Source of the DNA: Candidatus Sabulitectum silens
GTDB lineage: Bacteria > Fermentibacterota > Fermentibacteria > Fermentibacterales > JCC-6
DNA length: 53,185 nt
NCBI GenBank assembly: GCA_001875255.1
Contig: MJAN01000003.1
Coordinates: 1-53,185, forward strand
Reading direction: 5' to 3'
A program made the translations under genes and the position numbers. The notes beneath the pieces were generated by a model, which searched no databases, had not been told where the DNA came from, and saw only the letters and a list, made by a program, of their open reading frames with translations. Position 1 is the first letter of the stretch, and every line of letters begins with the position of its first letter. Of this stretch, positions 18,754-27,533 are shown piece after piece.

Positions 18754-20313
18754 CTACTGCGAGTAGCGGTTAACCCTGTCGATCTTCTCTTCGCAGAGGC
18801 TTATGGCGTTCTGGGCTGCGGCAACCATGTTGCCCGCCTGTGTGGCCCTGTAACCGGTTACCTGGTTAAGGTAGGTAATGGCGGTGCTCAGCTCGCTGAT
18901 GGCCGACTCCCAGGTGGGTACGTTTTCGGGAACCAGTTCGCTTATCCGGGCCTTGGAGCTTCCGCTCTGGTAGTAGAAGGCTCCCACCATGTAGTTTGCT
19001 ATGGGGTCGCCGGGATAGGCATTGTGAAGCCTGTTGAAAACGGTCTGCATGCTGCCCCGCTGGCCGCTGTCGCGGTAGACCGTTGCCAGCAGAAGGTATG
19101 CCTGTCTGTTCCCTGTGGAGGATATTATGCCCTCCAGACGGTTGACAGCGGAGCTGGTCCTGCCCGCCCTGGCTTCAAGCTGGGCAACGTAAAGGGCCAG
19201 ATCGGTGTCGTCGGGTCTTTCCTCGAGGACCATGGCGGCGTTGTCCGCGGCCAGTCCGTACTGCCCCAGTTCTGAATGGGCCTCGGCAAGGGTCAGCCTG
19301 AGATTAGTGAAGTCCGGGCGAAGCTCCAGTATGGCCTGGAGGTTGGGGATGGCCTTCTCGTAATCATTGAGTTCAGCATAGAGCAGACCCAGGGCGTACA
19401 TTGCCTGAAGGTTGTTCGGGTTGGAGGCGATGGCCGCCTCGAAGCTGGCCACCGCTTCGTCGGTCATGCCCATTCCCGAGTAGGCCCCGGCCAGACCGGA
19501 GTAGGCCCCGGCGTTATCGGGATCGGCCTCTATTGCCTGGTCGAAATACTCCTTCGCGGTCTCGTAGTTCTCCCTCTTAAGGGCGACGTTACCAAGACCG
19601 CTGAGGGCCATGGAGTTCCCCGGGTCGATATCCAGTATCATGTTGTACATGTCGTCGGCCCGTTCCAGGGAGTCCACGTCGCTCTTCAGATAGATCCCCG
19701 CGAGCTCGGTCATGGCCTCAATATGGCCGGGATCAACATTAAGGACCTGCAGGTAGGAATTGATGGCGGAGGGCCAGATGGAGTTCGACCTGTAGTAACG
19801 GGCCATGCCCAGGGATTCCTCGGCCCTTGCCCCCACCTGGCTGTTGATCTCTGAAACTATGGTGTTCGCCAGGTCCCGCACCGGGTCGGTGTTCTTCTGC
19901 ACCATGGCGGGTGCCGGTGAGATGGTGTTGGAACTGGATACCACCACAACGTTCCACATGACCTGATACTGGTCCCCGCCGGCGGGTACCACGAAACCGA
20001 ATATGATGAGGTCGGCGCCCATGCCCGCCCCGGCTTCGGTTATCATCTCCGGTGGAACGCCGTACTGGAACTGGTCGGGATCGAAGCCTATGTCGCGGAA
20101 GGCGTCTTTCAGACTGTTCTCACTGATCAGAGCGAACTCGTCGTTGTCTTCCATGGCGTCTTCCAGGAAATCGCTGAGCTTGCCGCTTATCCAGCGGGAG
20201 TCATCGTCGCTGTAGCCGAAGGGTATGATGCCCACGGCGGTGCCGTCTTCGCCGCCGCTTGCCACGGCGGTTGAGCAGGCGGCCATGAAAGCTATGGACA
20301 GGAACAGCAGCAT
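18754..20313 (-). CDS. TPR-repeat lipoprotein
   Basis: 519 residues. The N-terminus is hydrophobic and ends in a lipobox-like FMAAC, so it is probably lipid-anchored in the envelope. Residues 25-150 form an alpha/beta domain (VGIIPFGYSDD, MGADLIIFGFVV) resembling CsgG/TolB-N-type domains. Residues 170-480 hold about eight tetratricopeptide repeats, e.g. NSMALSGLGNVALKRENYETAKEYF and NAGAYSGLAGAYSGMGMTDEA. The ATG at 20313 gives a signal without lysines; a TTG at 20321 would add KK if one A is missing from the A run, which fits both the GAGAGGAG ribosome site and normal signal peptides. Probably a scaffold in envelope assembly; the exact role is unknown. Confidence 0.75.
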   Translation of the reverse strand: MLLFLSIAFMAACSTAVASGGEDGTAVGIIPFGYSDDDSRWISGKLSDFLEDAMEDNDEFALISENSLKDAFRDIGFDPDQFQYGVPPEMITEAGAGMGADLIIFGFVVPAGGDQYQVMWNVVVVSSSNTISPAPAMVQKNTDPVRDLANTIVSEINSQVGARAEESLGMARYYRSNSIWPSAINSYLQVLNVDPGHIEAMTELAGIYLKSDVDSLERADDMYNMILDIDPGNSMALSGLGNVALKRENYETAKEYFDQAIEADPDNAGAYSGLAGAYSGMGMTDEAVASFEAAIASNPNNLQAMYALGLLYAELNDYEKAIPNLQAILELRPDFTNLRLTLAEAHSELGQYGLAADNAAMVLEERPDDTDLALYVAQLEARAGRTSSAVNRLEGIISSTGNRQAYLLLATVYRDSGQRGSMQTVFNRLHNAYPGDPIANYMVGAFYYQSGSSKARISELVPENVPTWESAISELSTAITYLNQVTGYRATQAGNMVAAAQNAISLCEEKIDRVNRYSQ

Positions 20314-20455
20314 TTTTTCAATTTATTCTCCTCTCGGGACGTGGTAAACAGAGTGGTATTTGGGTTGCCGAATATGCCAATCATGCGATTTTTCCGCAAG
20401 CGGGACAATGTTCCTTCCCCCGGGGATGGTGAGACCTCCGTTCATGCTGTCCCCC

Positions 20456-22318
20456 TTACCCCTTGATACCCCCGGAGCCGGCGGCCTGTTCCCTGAGGAA
20501 CTCCATTGCGTCAACGAAGGTGGTCCTTCTGAAGGGGGGCATGGACCGAAGAAGCAGCCCGGCGTATCCCGCGGTCCTTATCCTTCTGTCCAGTATGAAC
20601 ACCGCCCCGGTGTCCCCGGAGGACCTTATCAGCCTTCCGGCTCCCTGTTTCAGCCTTGTGGCGGCCTCCGGGAGCATCACCGACGTGAAACTGCTAAGAC
20701 CCATATCCTCGCTTAGCTTCATCCTGGCCCTTGTGAGGGGGTGTCCCGGGCTGGGGAAGGGGATGCGGTCTATCACCAGCGCCTGGAGGAGCTCACCGGG
20801 AAGGTCTATTCCCTCCCAGAAGCTCGCGGTACCCAGGATTATTCCCCGGGGATCCCCCCTGAAGGCTTCGAGGATGGCTGAACGGCTCATCCTTCCCTGT
20901 ACCAGAAGCTCCAGACCGGGTGCCGGGGTCTCAAGGGCGGCGGCGTAACACAGTTCCATGTTCCTGTAACTGGTGAAGAGGGCCATGGTCCTCCCGCCCA
21001 GTATGAGCCCGGCTTCCCTGGCGATCCTCCAGGCCTCACCTGCAAGTGCCGGGTGGTCATCCTGGTGCAGAGAACTGTCCGGCAGGGCCAGGACCGACTG
21101 GGCGGGGTAATCGAAGGGGCTCTCGAAAACTCGCCTGTCAGCCTCGTCGGGAACTCCCAGAAGGGAATCACTGTAGCTGAAGGAGTTGCCCGATGCCAGG
21201 GTTGCGCTGGTGAGAAGAACAGCGGGGAACACTCCGTAAAGGGATTCCCGAAGAAGGGGACCGGGATTCACCGGTACCGATCTGAAGGTGGCGTGTCTGC
21301 CACTTTTTGCCGTGTAGCAGCACCATGTGAAAGGGTCGGTCTGTGCTGTGGAAAGGGCGGTTCTCTCAAGGCCGGACAGAGCCTGGCAGGCTCCGGCAAG
21401 CTCCTCCCGGCTGTTCAGCCGCTTCCTGAGGTCCCCGGCGGAATCGGCGATGGCCTGGAGCAGGGGAAGAACGCTCTGAAGCTCCACCTCCCCGTTCTCG
21501 TTGCCCGGGAACAAGCTCGGCGATCAGCCGGATATTTCCCTGGCTGAGGCGAGGAACTCAGCCTTTGCGCCGGGGTCACCGCCGCTGAGCACAACCCCGT
21601 CGAATACCGGGTTCAGAAGCCCCTCGCTCATTATCCAGCCCATTGTGGAGGAGGCGGCCTGGTGAAGGGCATGGGCCTCGTCAACAACCAGGAGCCAGGC
21701 ATCGGGGATGAGGTCTCCGGTCTCTATTCCGCAGAGTAGCAGGTGGTGGTTCACAATGAGTATGGACGCTTTTCTGGCACGGTTCCTCGCCCGGTAGTAG
21801 TGGCATCGGTGCATATCCGGGCACTGGCTGCCCAGGCAGTCCAGGGAATCCCCGGTTACCTTCCTGAGGACCCCCTGATCCATGTTCCCCCGGAGGCTCG
21901 ATGTGTCTCCTCCACCTTCGGATACCCACCGGGCAAGTTCAGGCGCGGCCTTCTCCCCCCAGAGACTCCATTTCCTGAGGCAGAGGTAATTGGAACGGCC
22001 CTTCAGGACCGCGGCGTCTATCTCCCTGCCCAGAATGGCCCCCACCGCCGGTATGTCCTTATTGAGAAGCTGGTCCTGGAGGGTTATCGTTGCGGTGGAA
22101 ACGACCACGGCCTGCCCGGAAAGCACCGCCGGAACAAGGTAGGCCAGACTCTTGCCCACACCGGTGCCCGCCTCGAGGACCGCCGTTCCGCCAAGTTCTA
22201 TGAGGCTTGAAACGGCCCTGGCCATACTGACCTGGGAGTGGCGAAGGGTGTAACCGGAAAGAACGGTTCCGATCCTTCCGCCGCGAAATACCGCCTCTGA
22301 GGCATCCTGAATGTTCAC
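20456..22318 (-). CDS. dinG: DinG/XPD-type ATP-dependent helicase (one in-frame stop)
   Basis: Superfamily 2 helicase of the DinG/YoaA group. Motif I is EAGTGVGKSLAYLVP, Ia ATITLQDQL, the Fe-S-type cysteines CLRKW...CLGSQCPDMHRCHYY, motif II VVDEAHAL (DEAH), later LLTSATL, FTSYRN, GTASFWEGIDLPGE and GAGRLIRSSGDTG (VI). GTG at 22316-22318 is the start and overlaps the recJ stop (GTGA). A TGA at about 21524 interrupts the frame after REISG; the other side resumes in the same frame at PGNENGEVEL. A middle stretch in another frame reads LIAELV, so two compensating single-base errors explain it as well as a nonsense mutation does. Acts in repair of R-loops and G-quadruplexes in known family members. 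Confidence 0.85.
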
Positions 22319-23994
22319 CGATTCTCCATTGCGGCGGGCCTCATGTCCTCGAGCACCAGCTGAACCGCCCCCGCCCCCCCGCCATGAATCCGGCTTCAGC
22401 CTGAAGGCGATGTCCAGGGGTCTGTTCAGTTCAGCGGTCCTGTGACCCATGTCGAACCCTATTGCCCGAATGGTGGTGTTTCCACTCTGAAAGCTTACCT
22501 GGAGGTGCCTGCTGTCCCTGCCAACCGTTCTGTATGTGGACGGGTACAGCCCCCTGCCTATCCATACCGGCTCCGGGTTGCCCTGGCCGAAGGGCTCCAG
22601 AAGACCGGTGGCCAGGTACACATCCATGGTGCAGTTCTCGGGGTCGAGCCTTCCGTCAATGTAGAGAACAGGTTTTTCGATCCCGGCGTATAGAGATGCC
22701 GCTTTTTCAGTTATGTAATCCCTGAAGGATGGGTAGCTTCCTTTTCAATGGAAAATCCCGCCGCCATTGCGTGGCCGCCGAAACGTGAGAGCAGCCCGGT
22801 CTCCATTGCCCCGGCCAGGAGTGTATGCACCGGCATTCCCGGAACTCCCCTGGCGCTGCCCTTTCCTGTCCCCTCCTCCCAGGCTATGAGCAGGGCCGGG
22901 CGGTTCAGCCGTCGGGAGATCCGGGAGGCGGAAATGCCGATCACACCGGAGTGCCATTTGTCCGACGCCGCCACCGCAACCGGGTCTTCGGTTCCCGAGA
23001 GCATGGCGAAGGCGTCATCGAAGACCATCCTGTCCAGTTCCTTCCTTCGCGAGTTCCATTTTTCCAGCATGGAGGCCAGTTCATTTGCCCTGCGGGGGTC
23101 CCTTTCCAGCAGAAGCTCAAGGGCGGTGTCGGCGTGTCCTATCCTTCCGGCTGAATTGATCCTGGGCCCCAGGCCGAAGCCGAGATCGGCGGAGGTGAGC
23201 CCGCCATTCTCTATACCCGATGCCTGATCAGGCGGCTATCCCCCGGGAGGGTGAACTTCCCATCACCCCCAGGCCACGCTTCACGAGGATCCTGTTGTCG
23301 CCGGTGAGCTTCACCATGTCCGCCACGGTTCCGATGGCGGTCAGGTCCGGCTCCATTACACCGGGAAGGCTACCGGAAGGATCGGTGAAGAGCCCCCGAA
23401 GAACCGTGTATATCACCCCGGCGCCGGAAAGGTGCCTCCAGGGGGCCGATGTTTCAGGGGAAAGCTCCGGGTCCACCACGCAGTCCGCATTGGGCAGTGT
23501 TTCACCGGGTACGTGGTGATCGGTGACGATGACCTTCACCCCCGGCTGCGAAGCTGAGACACCTCCTCAATGGCGTTTATTCCGCAGTCCACGGTTATGA
23601 GGAGCTTAACCCCATCCCTGAGGCATTTTTCCACACCGGTACTACCCAGACCGTAGCCCTCGGTGAACCTGCAGGGAAGGTGAGCATCCACCCGGGCGCC
23701 CAGATGGTTAAGCGCCCTCAGGGCGGTTGCCGCGGCGGTTATTCCGTCGGCATCGAAGTCTCCGTGAACCAGAATTCGCCCACGGGCATCGACGGCATCC
23801 CCGATGATATCCGCGGCGGCCCTGGCCCCGGGAAGATCCTTCCAGTGGGAAAGGCCGGAGAAGGGTGAGCTGAGGAAACTTCCCGAGAGGCCCCTCCGTT
23901 GAATGAGCAGCCGCACGGGCTCCGGAAGGCCGGCAGGACCCGGGTCGGAAGGGTCGGATGTTGGTTCCTGTCGGGCCTTCCATGTGTATTTCAA
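22315..23994 (-). CDS. recJ: Single-strand-specific exonuclease RecJ (about five frame breaks)
   Basis: A 5'-3' ssDNA exonuclease of recombination and mismatch repair. DHH-family motifs are visible: LVHGDFDADGITAAATAL, TVDCGINAIEEV, VIVTDHHVPG, then GLGPRINSAGRIGHADTA, the DHHA1 region DKWHSGVIGISASRI and FGGHAMAAGFSIE, and the OB part EPFGQGNPEPVW. Breaks are near 23545, 23232, 23224, 22735 and 22370; most are repaired by one base in a G or C run. TTG at 23992-23994 (KYTWKARQEP) with GGGAGA upstream is chosen because a longer reading would run into rnpB. The last bases overlap the dinG start. Confidence 0.9.
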
Positions 23995-24015
23995 TCTTCT
24001 CTCCCGTGAATTGAG

Positions 24016-24347
24016 GGATTCGGTGGAGCTGTAAGCCGGGTTCTGTATCGCATACGCGACGACGGCCATCCGTCTGATCCCACCGTTACCGGTGGGCTTT
24101 AGCGGCCAACCCGAAGAACAGGGAGAACGGGCAGCTCCCCAGCCCAGGGGCTGTTCTTCCTATTTGGCCTTGCACCGGACGGGGTTTGCCCCTTTTCACC
24201 CTTACGCCGAATGAACGGCGCAGGAATCGTTTCTGTGGCACTTTCCCTGCATTGCTGCACCAGGGATTTCCCCTGCGTCCTGCCCTGTGGAGCCCGGACT
24301 TTCCTCCCGGCTTGACTACCAGGCGGCCGTCCGCTCCGCCGAATCCG
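24016..24347 (-). ncRNA. rnpB: RNase P RNA (bacterial type A)
   Basis: The minus strand carries the conserved blocks of the RNase P ribozyme: GAGGAAAGTCCGGGCTCC with CAGGGCAGGACGCAGGG near the 5' end, AGGGTGAAAAGGGGCAAACC in the middle, GGTGCAAGGCCAAATAGG, and GATCAGACGGATG... ACAGAACCCGGCTTACA at the 3' end. These form the P4 pairing and the region recognising tRNA CCA. The RNA processes the 5' ends of tRNAs; several tRNA genes lie 1 kb away. Boundaries are approximate (about 330 nt). recJ begins about 20 bases after its 3' end. Confidence 0.93.
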
Positions 24348-24354
24348 AATATTA

Positions 24355-24384
24355 TTATAAGGAACTGTCGGGGGTCCAGACAAC
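24355..24384 (-). promoter_or_regulatory. rnpB promoter
   Basis: TTGTCT (24379-24384) and TATAAT (24355-24360) are 18 bases apart on the minus strand, 8 bases before the predicted RNA start. The box sits inside the last codons of the upstream zinc-ribbon gene. Confidence 0.7.
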
Positions 24385-25067
24385 GAAGGAGCCGCATATG
24401 GGACAGGAAAAGGTGCTTCCCCCCTTTATCTCACCGGCGGCCTGGGCGGGGATCTTCGTGAGACAGCTCCCGCAGGCGCCGTTGCGTATTCCGGTAACGA
24501 CTTCCCTGTGACGGCTTTCCCTGGTGATCTCGTACCTTTTCAGGTGCTTGGGATCAACCCTTTCCGCCGCCTGGGCCCTTTCGATCTGAAGCTGCTCCAG
24601 CTGGCTCTCTATCTCCTCAAGCTTCTTTTTCAGGAGCTGCTCCCTGGCCTCGGAGCGATTTATGGCGCGGTCTTTCTCCTTCTCGGCCCTTTCCAGTTCT
24701 CCCCGGATCTCGTCTTCTTTGTACATGGCCTCGAGGATCCTGTCATCTATCTGGTCCACGAGTTTTTCCCCGTGGGATATCTGTTTCAGCATCGCTGAGT
24801 ACTCTTCGTTGGACTTCAGTGTGAGCAGCCTGCTCTTGTAGTCCGATATCTTTGCAAGGGTTTCGGCCCTGTCCGCCGCAAGCTTCTTCTGCTCTTCCTT
24901 CAGAGAGATCAGCTGCTCTTCGGAGGCCCGGACCTGGAACGGTGCCCCTCGATGTCCCTACGGTGTATCGCTATCTCCCCGGGGATGGACTCCCCGTCGG
25001 CCTTCAGCCTGTCGATCCTGCGATCGAGGTCCTGGAGATCAAGGAGCCTTGCTATGAATTCTTCCAT
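24355..25067 (-). CDS. Coiled-coil zinc-ribbon protein, COG1579 type (one frame break)
   Basis: About 237 residues after joining frames near 24940. The first 180 residues are a charged heptad-rich helical hairpin (MEEFIARLLDLQDLDRRIDRL, then KKKLEEIESQLEQLQIERAQ). The C-terminus is a four-cysteine zinc ribbon: CGSCLTKIP ... FSCPICGSFV. This matches the widespread 'possibly nucleic acid-binding' family. Members are often near translation or RNase genes; here rnpB follows directly. The ATG is at 25065-25067. Exact function unknown. Confidence 0.85.
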
Positions 25068-25092
25068 GCTGGATCCGTCCGTTCCCTGGTAT

Positions 25093-25120
25093 AAAAAGCG
25101 GACACCAAAAGGTGTCCGCG
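25093..25120 (-). terminator. Rho-independent terminator after tRNA-Val
   Basis: On the minus strand GCGGACACC, a TTTT loop and GGTGTCCGC are followed by TTTTTATA. It starts 6 bases past the tRNA 3' end and closes the two-tRNA transcript before the zinc-ribbon gene. Confidence 0.85.
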
Positions 25121-25125
25121 GATTC

Positions 25126-25201
25126 TGGTGGGCGGGACAGGGCTTGAACCTGCGACCCCAAACGTGTGAAGCTTGTGCTCTTCCAACTGAGCTACCCGCC
25201 T
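25126..25201 (-). tRNA. tRNA-Val (CAC)
   Basis: The anticodon arm CAAGC-TTCACAC-GTTTG gives anticodon CAC. D arm GCTC...GAGC, T arm GCAGG-TTCAAGC-CCTGT and an encoded CCA are present. The acceptor 3' strand CCCGCCC needs 5' GGGCGGG, but the sequence reads AGGCGGG, so position 1 is an A-C mismatch or one G has been lost from a G run. Confidence 0.9.
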
Positions 25202-25219
25202 TCAGTACAAAGGAAGTAA

Positions 25220-25296
25220 TGGTGGGCCCACCTGGACTCGAACCAGGGACCGACCGGTTATGAGCCGGTGGCTCTAGCCAACTGAGCTATGGGCCC
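25220..25296 (-). tRNA. tRNA with CAT anticodon (Ile2 or elongator Met)
   Basis: 77 bases with acceptor GGGCCCA/TGGGCCC, anticodon loop CTCATAA in a CCGG stem, T arm CCTGG-TTCGAGT-CCAGG and encoded CCA. The body resembles tRNA-Ile2, whose C34 is changed to lysidine by TilS, at least as much as elongator tRNA-Met; the initiator type is excluded because position 1 pairs with 72. Confidence 0.88.
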
Positions 25297-25307
25297 TTCG
25301 AACGCCG

Positions 25308-25336
25308 AATTTACCCCGATTGCGCAAAATTGTCAA
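25308..25336 (-). promoter_or_regulatory. Promoter of the tRNA-CAT/tRNA-Val unit
   Basis: TTGACA (25331-25336) and TAAATT (25308-25313) are 17 bases apart on the minus strand, with the tRNA 5' end 12 bases downstream. Confidence 0.8.
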
Positions 25337-25338
25337 GG

Positions 25339-25367
25339 TTGCAGCCCCGGGGTTCTTTGGTTAAATT
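25339..25367 (+). promoter_or_regulatory. Probable promoter of tRNA-Leu
   Basis: TTGCAG (25339-25344) and TAAATT (25362-25367), 17 bases apart, end 11 bases before the tRNA. It is back to back with the opposite-strand tRNA promoter. Confidence 0.5.
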
Positions 25368-25377
25368 CACTCACCGT

Positions 25378-25463
25378 GCCGGAGTGGCGGAATGGCAGAC
25401 GCGACGGACTCAAAATCCGTTGTCCGCAAGGACGTGAGGGTTCAAGTCCCTCCTCCGGTACCA
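25378..25463 (+). tRNA. tRNA-Leu (CAA)
   Basis: An 86-base class II tRNA. Acceptor GCCGGAG/CTCCGGT, anticodon arm ACGGA-CTCAAAA-TCCGT with anticodon CAA, long variable arm TGTCCGCAAGGACGT, T arm GAGGG-TTCAAGT-CCCTC, and encoded CCA. Confidence 0.93.
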
Positions 25464-25847
25464 CACGGGATTCACCCATTATGCTCTAATAACATGACCC
25501 ACTGGCATATTCCCGAATGGGCGGTACTCTTCCCCATATGGGAAAGAAGAGCATTTCTGATAGAAGCAGAACCCAGGATTATCCTTTAATGGGGATAGCT
25601 CATATCTTATTCTCTGAAGTTCAGCTGAAAGTTCTACAAGGCGAATTCGGAATCCAATCATTGAAAGGTTTCTCCATCAGCCATTCATATTCCTTGAAGA
25701 TTTGGAAAATGACATTAGAGAACCTTGTAGCTTATGGGGAAGCGAAGGAGTTTCACACAGATTCCGCCAGAACCGAATAGATAAGTAACTTGACATATAC
25801 TATGCAGTTAGCTATACTGATTTTACAGGAAGCAGGGAGAAGGTTCT
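25464..25847. other. AT-rich intergenic stretch after tRNA-Leu
   Basis: 384 bases without a convincing gene. Base composition drops abruptly from the GC-rich pattern of the neighbours. It contains a near-perfect palindrome, TTCCCCATATGGGAA (25530-25544), which could be an operator or a remnant, and the promoter of the next gene. The 87-codon plus-strand frame at 25517-25780 has no ribosome site or recognisable domain. Confidence 0.5.
25790..25818 (+). promoter_or_regulatory. Near-consensus sigma70 promoter
   Basis: TTGACA (25790-25795), a 17-base spacer and TATACT (25813-25818), 29 bases before the GTG of the secreted protein gene. Confidence 0.85.
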
Positions 25848-26561
25848 GTGGTGTTAGTAGGGGTCATAATAGTGATGTTTGTTAGCAGTTCAGTTACTTC
25901 CAATATGTTGCTTCGCACTCCTTATCTGGAGAAGCAGCAAAATTGCTCAAACCGTCAAGAATGCTATGCTCGAATGACAAATCTATCTACAGATGATGTA
26001 CTGGTTTCCCAACCATTCGACTACGCTTCCCTTGAAAGCGGTTTTGCGTGCGAGAGTGGAAACTCGTTTATGATCTCCGAAGACTTTTCAGTGACGGGCA
26101 ATGTTTCTGTGGATGAACTGGAGATCTGGATGATTTATTCCTCTGGAACTCCCGTTGCACAGTATACCCTGGGCTTCCAGGGGGATGCCGGTAATGACCC
26201 TGACGGAATTTTTATATGGCAGGATGTTGAAACCGATATTTCCAATGCAAACACCGGTCTTTCAGCCTGGGGTTATGACATCTGGTATACACATGTGACT
26301 ATCACTGATGGTCCTGTTCTTTCAGGACCGGAAGTTTACTGGTTTTGCCTTCAGGCTGAGAGTGTTCCTGCTGTTTACTGGCTGGGTCCAGCTAACCCGA
26401 CAGGCTGGGGCAGCATGTTCTATATGAGCTTGGATGATGGCGTGACATGGGAATCCAGTGTAGCTCAGTTTGGAGCACCTTATGCAACGTTTTTTATCCT
26501 TCAGGCAACGACGTCGTTGGAACGATTCTCCTGGGGTGAGATCAAAACACTATTCAGATAG
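25848..26561 (+). CDS. Secreted protein of unknown function in an AT-rich island
   Basis: 237 residues. The N-terminus (MVLVGVIIVMFVSSSVTSN) is a short signal-peptide-like hydrophobic stretch. The mature part begins with two close cysteines (QNCSNRQECYAR) and is rich in aromatic and small polar residues, with a probable beta-sandwich (VSVDELEIWMIYSS, WGYDIWYTHVTI, EVYWFCLQAES). I recognise no catalytic motif. GTG at 25848 follows AGGGAGAAGG at good spacing and has its own strong promoter. Codon use is more AT-rich than in the surrounding genes, and the gene faces another secreted protein gene across 14 bases. Probably acquired. Confidence 0.65.
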   Translation: MVLVGVIIVMFVSSSVTSNMLLRTPYLEKQQNCSNRQECYARMTNLSTDDVLVSQPFDYASLESGFACESGNSFMISEDFSVTGNVSVDELEIWMIYSSGTPVAQYTLGFQGDAGNDPDGIFIWQDVETDISNANTGLSAWGYDIWYTHVTITDGPVLSGPEVYWFCLQAESVPAVYWLGPANPTGWGSMFYMSLDDGVTWESSVAQFGAPYATFFILQATTSLERFSWGEIKTLFR

Positions 26562-26575
26562 TTCAAGCTGGATTT

Positions 26576-27417
26576 CTAGTCTTCTATAAAAGCAAAATCA
26601 TTTACAATAAACACACTTGAAGGCATGGACTCATCCTGATGAAATCCATAGTTCGGCCATGCATTCGACCAAACAGTGTAGTACCACCCGAGTGCATCAG
26701 CCTGAGTACCGTTCTTCGGGTAAAAGAAGTAATACGAGTATCCTGAAGCATCATCCCAATCATCCAGACATTCAGTGTTACTCCAATGACCAATCATACA
26801 GCTACCGACATCCACTTGAATACTATCTATCGGACAAGTTGCCTTACCACTTCCTTGTTCTAACGAGAATGTTATTCCGCCACTATCCTCAGACATCCAG
26901 TGACCCGTTAACTTATCAATTTGCAATGAACTCCCATTATACACAACCCAATCTGATCCTTCAAAGATGCAATCAACCCGTATTGATCCAGCATCTGGAA
27001 CCCCGGCAGGGCGAACTTCATTGTGGGAAAACCTGTATAGAGTATCCTGGTATGCCCATCTGGGTGGGAGACATCCCTGTTCACTTGCATCAAATTCCAC
27101 CATAAACCAATTTGAACTAGTGCACAAAGCTGAAGAGTCTCTGCTCAAATCCACATCATTGAAGCAAAAAATCCGCTATCCGTAAGAATTGAGGAGCTGA
27201 ACACCTCCCATTCCGATGAGGAATTCCTCTTATACAACTTCACAGTAGCTTCATGAATGGGATAGGTTTCAACTCCATCAGTGCTGTCATTGGCAAAGTA
27301 GTAAGTATAATCCTGATCGTAATTCTGATAATATACAAAGCCAATAATATCTGCTGTATCTGCAAGACAAATATAGGAAAACAATATAACAACGAATCCA
27401 AGTATAAGTCTATTCAC
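26576..27417 (-). CDS. Secreted protein with a Cna-B/SdrD-like beta-sandwich (one frame break)
   Basis: About 280 residues after joining frames near 27158, where a T6 run needs one more T (reads FFCFNDVDLSRDSS). Signal peptide MNRLILGFVVILFSYICLAD. Residues 20-100 (DIIGFVYYQ, PIHEATVKLYKR, ILTDSGFFCF) have the pattern of Cna-B or transthyretin-like domains found in surface adhesins. The rest is an uncharacterised aromatic-rich region (GGITFSLEQG, DDASGYSYYFFYPKNG) with six or so cysteines. ATG at 27417 with GGAGG about 14 bases upstream. AT-rich like its neighbour and convergent with it. Confidence 0.6.
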
Positions 27418-27533
27418 TATATATTATCCTCCGTTGTTATACCTATAGAGCAACTAATCGGTATTAATTCAAAAGCGTGGTCACTGTGAAAGAAATGCAA
27501 TCACTTACAAAACTGCAGTAGAGCCACACCCGT

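Noticed and set aside
18613..19275. A 220-codon plus-strand frame opposite obg and the TPR gene
   Set aside because: It is the mirror of real coding sequence in a GC-rich genome; no domain, no ribosome site.
20323..20445. A 40-residue histidine-containing peptide between dinG and the TPR gene
   Set aside because: It has an ATG with a purine-rich stretch upstream, but no recognisable feature and the region more likely holds the TPR gene leader.
25517..25780. Possible 87-residue protein in the AT-rich stretch
   Set aside because: No ribosome site, no hydrophobic or conserved pattern, and it ends just before a promoter.
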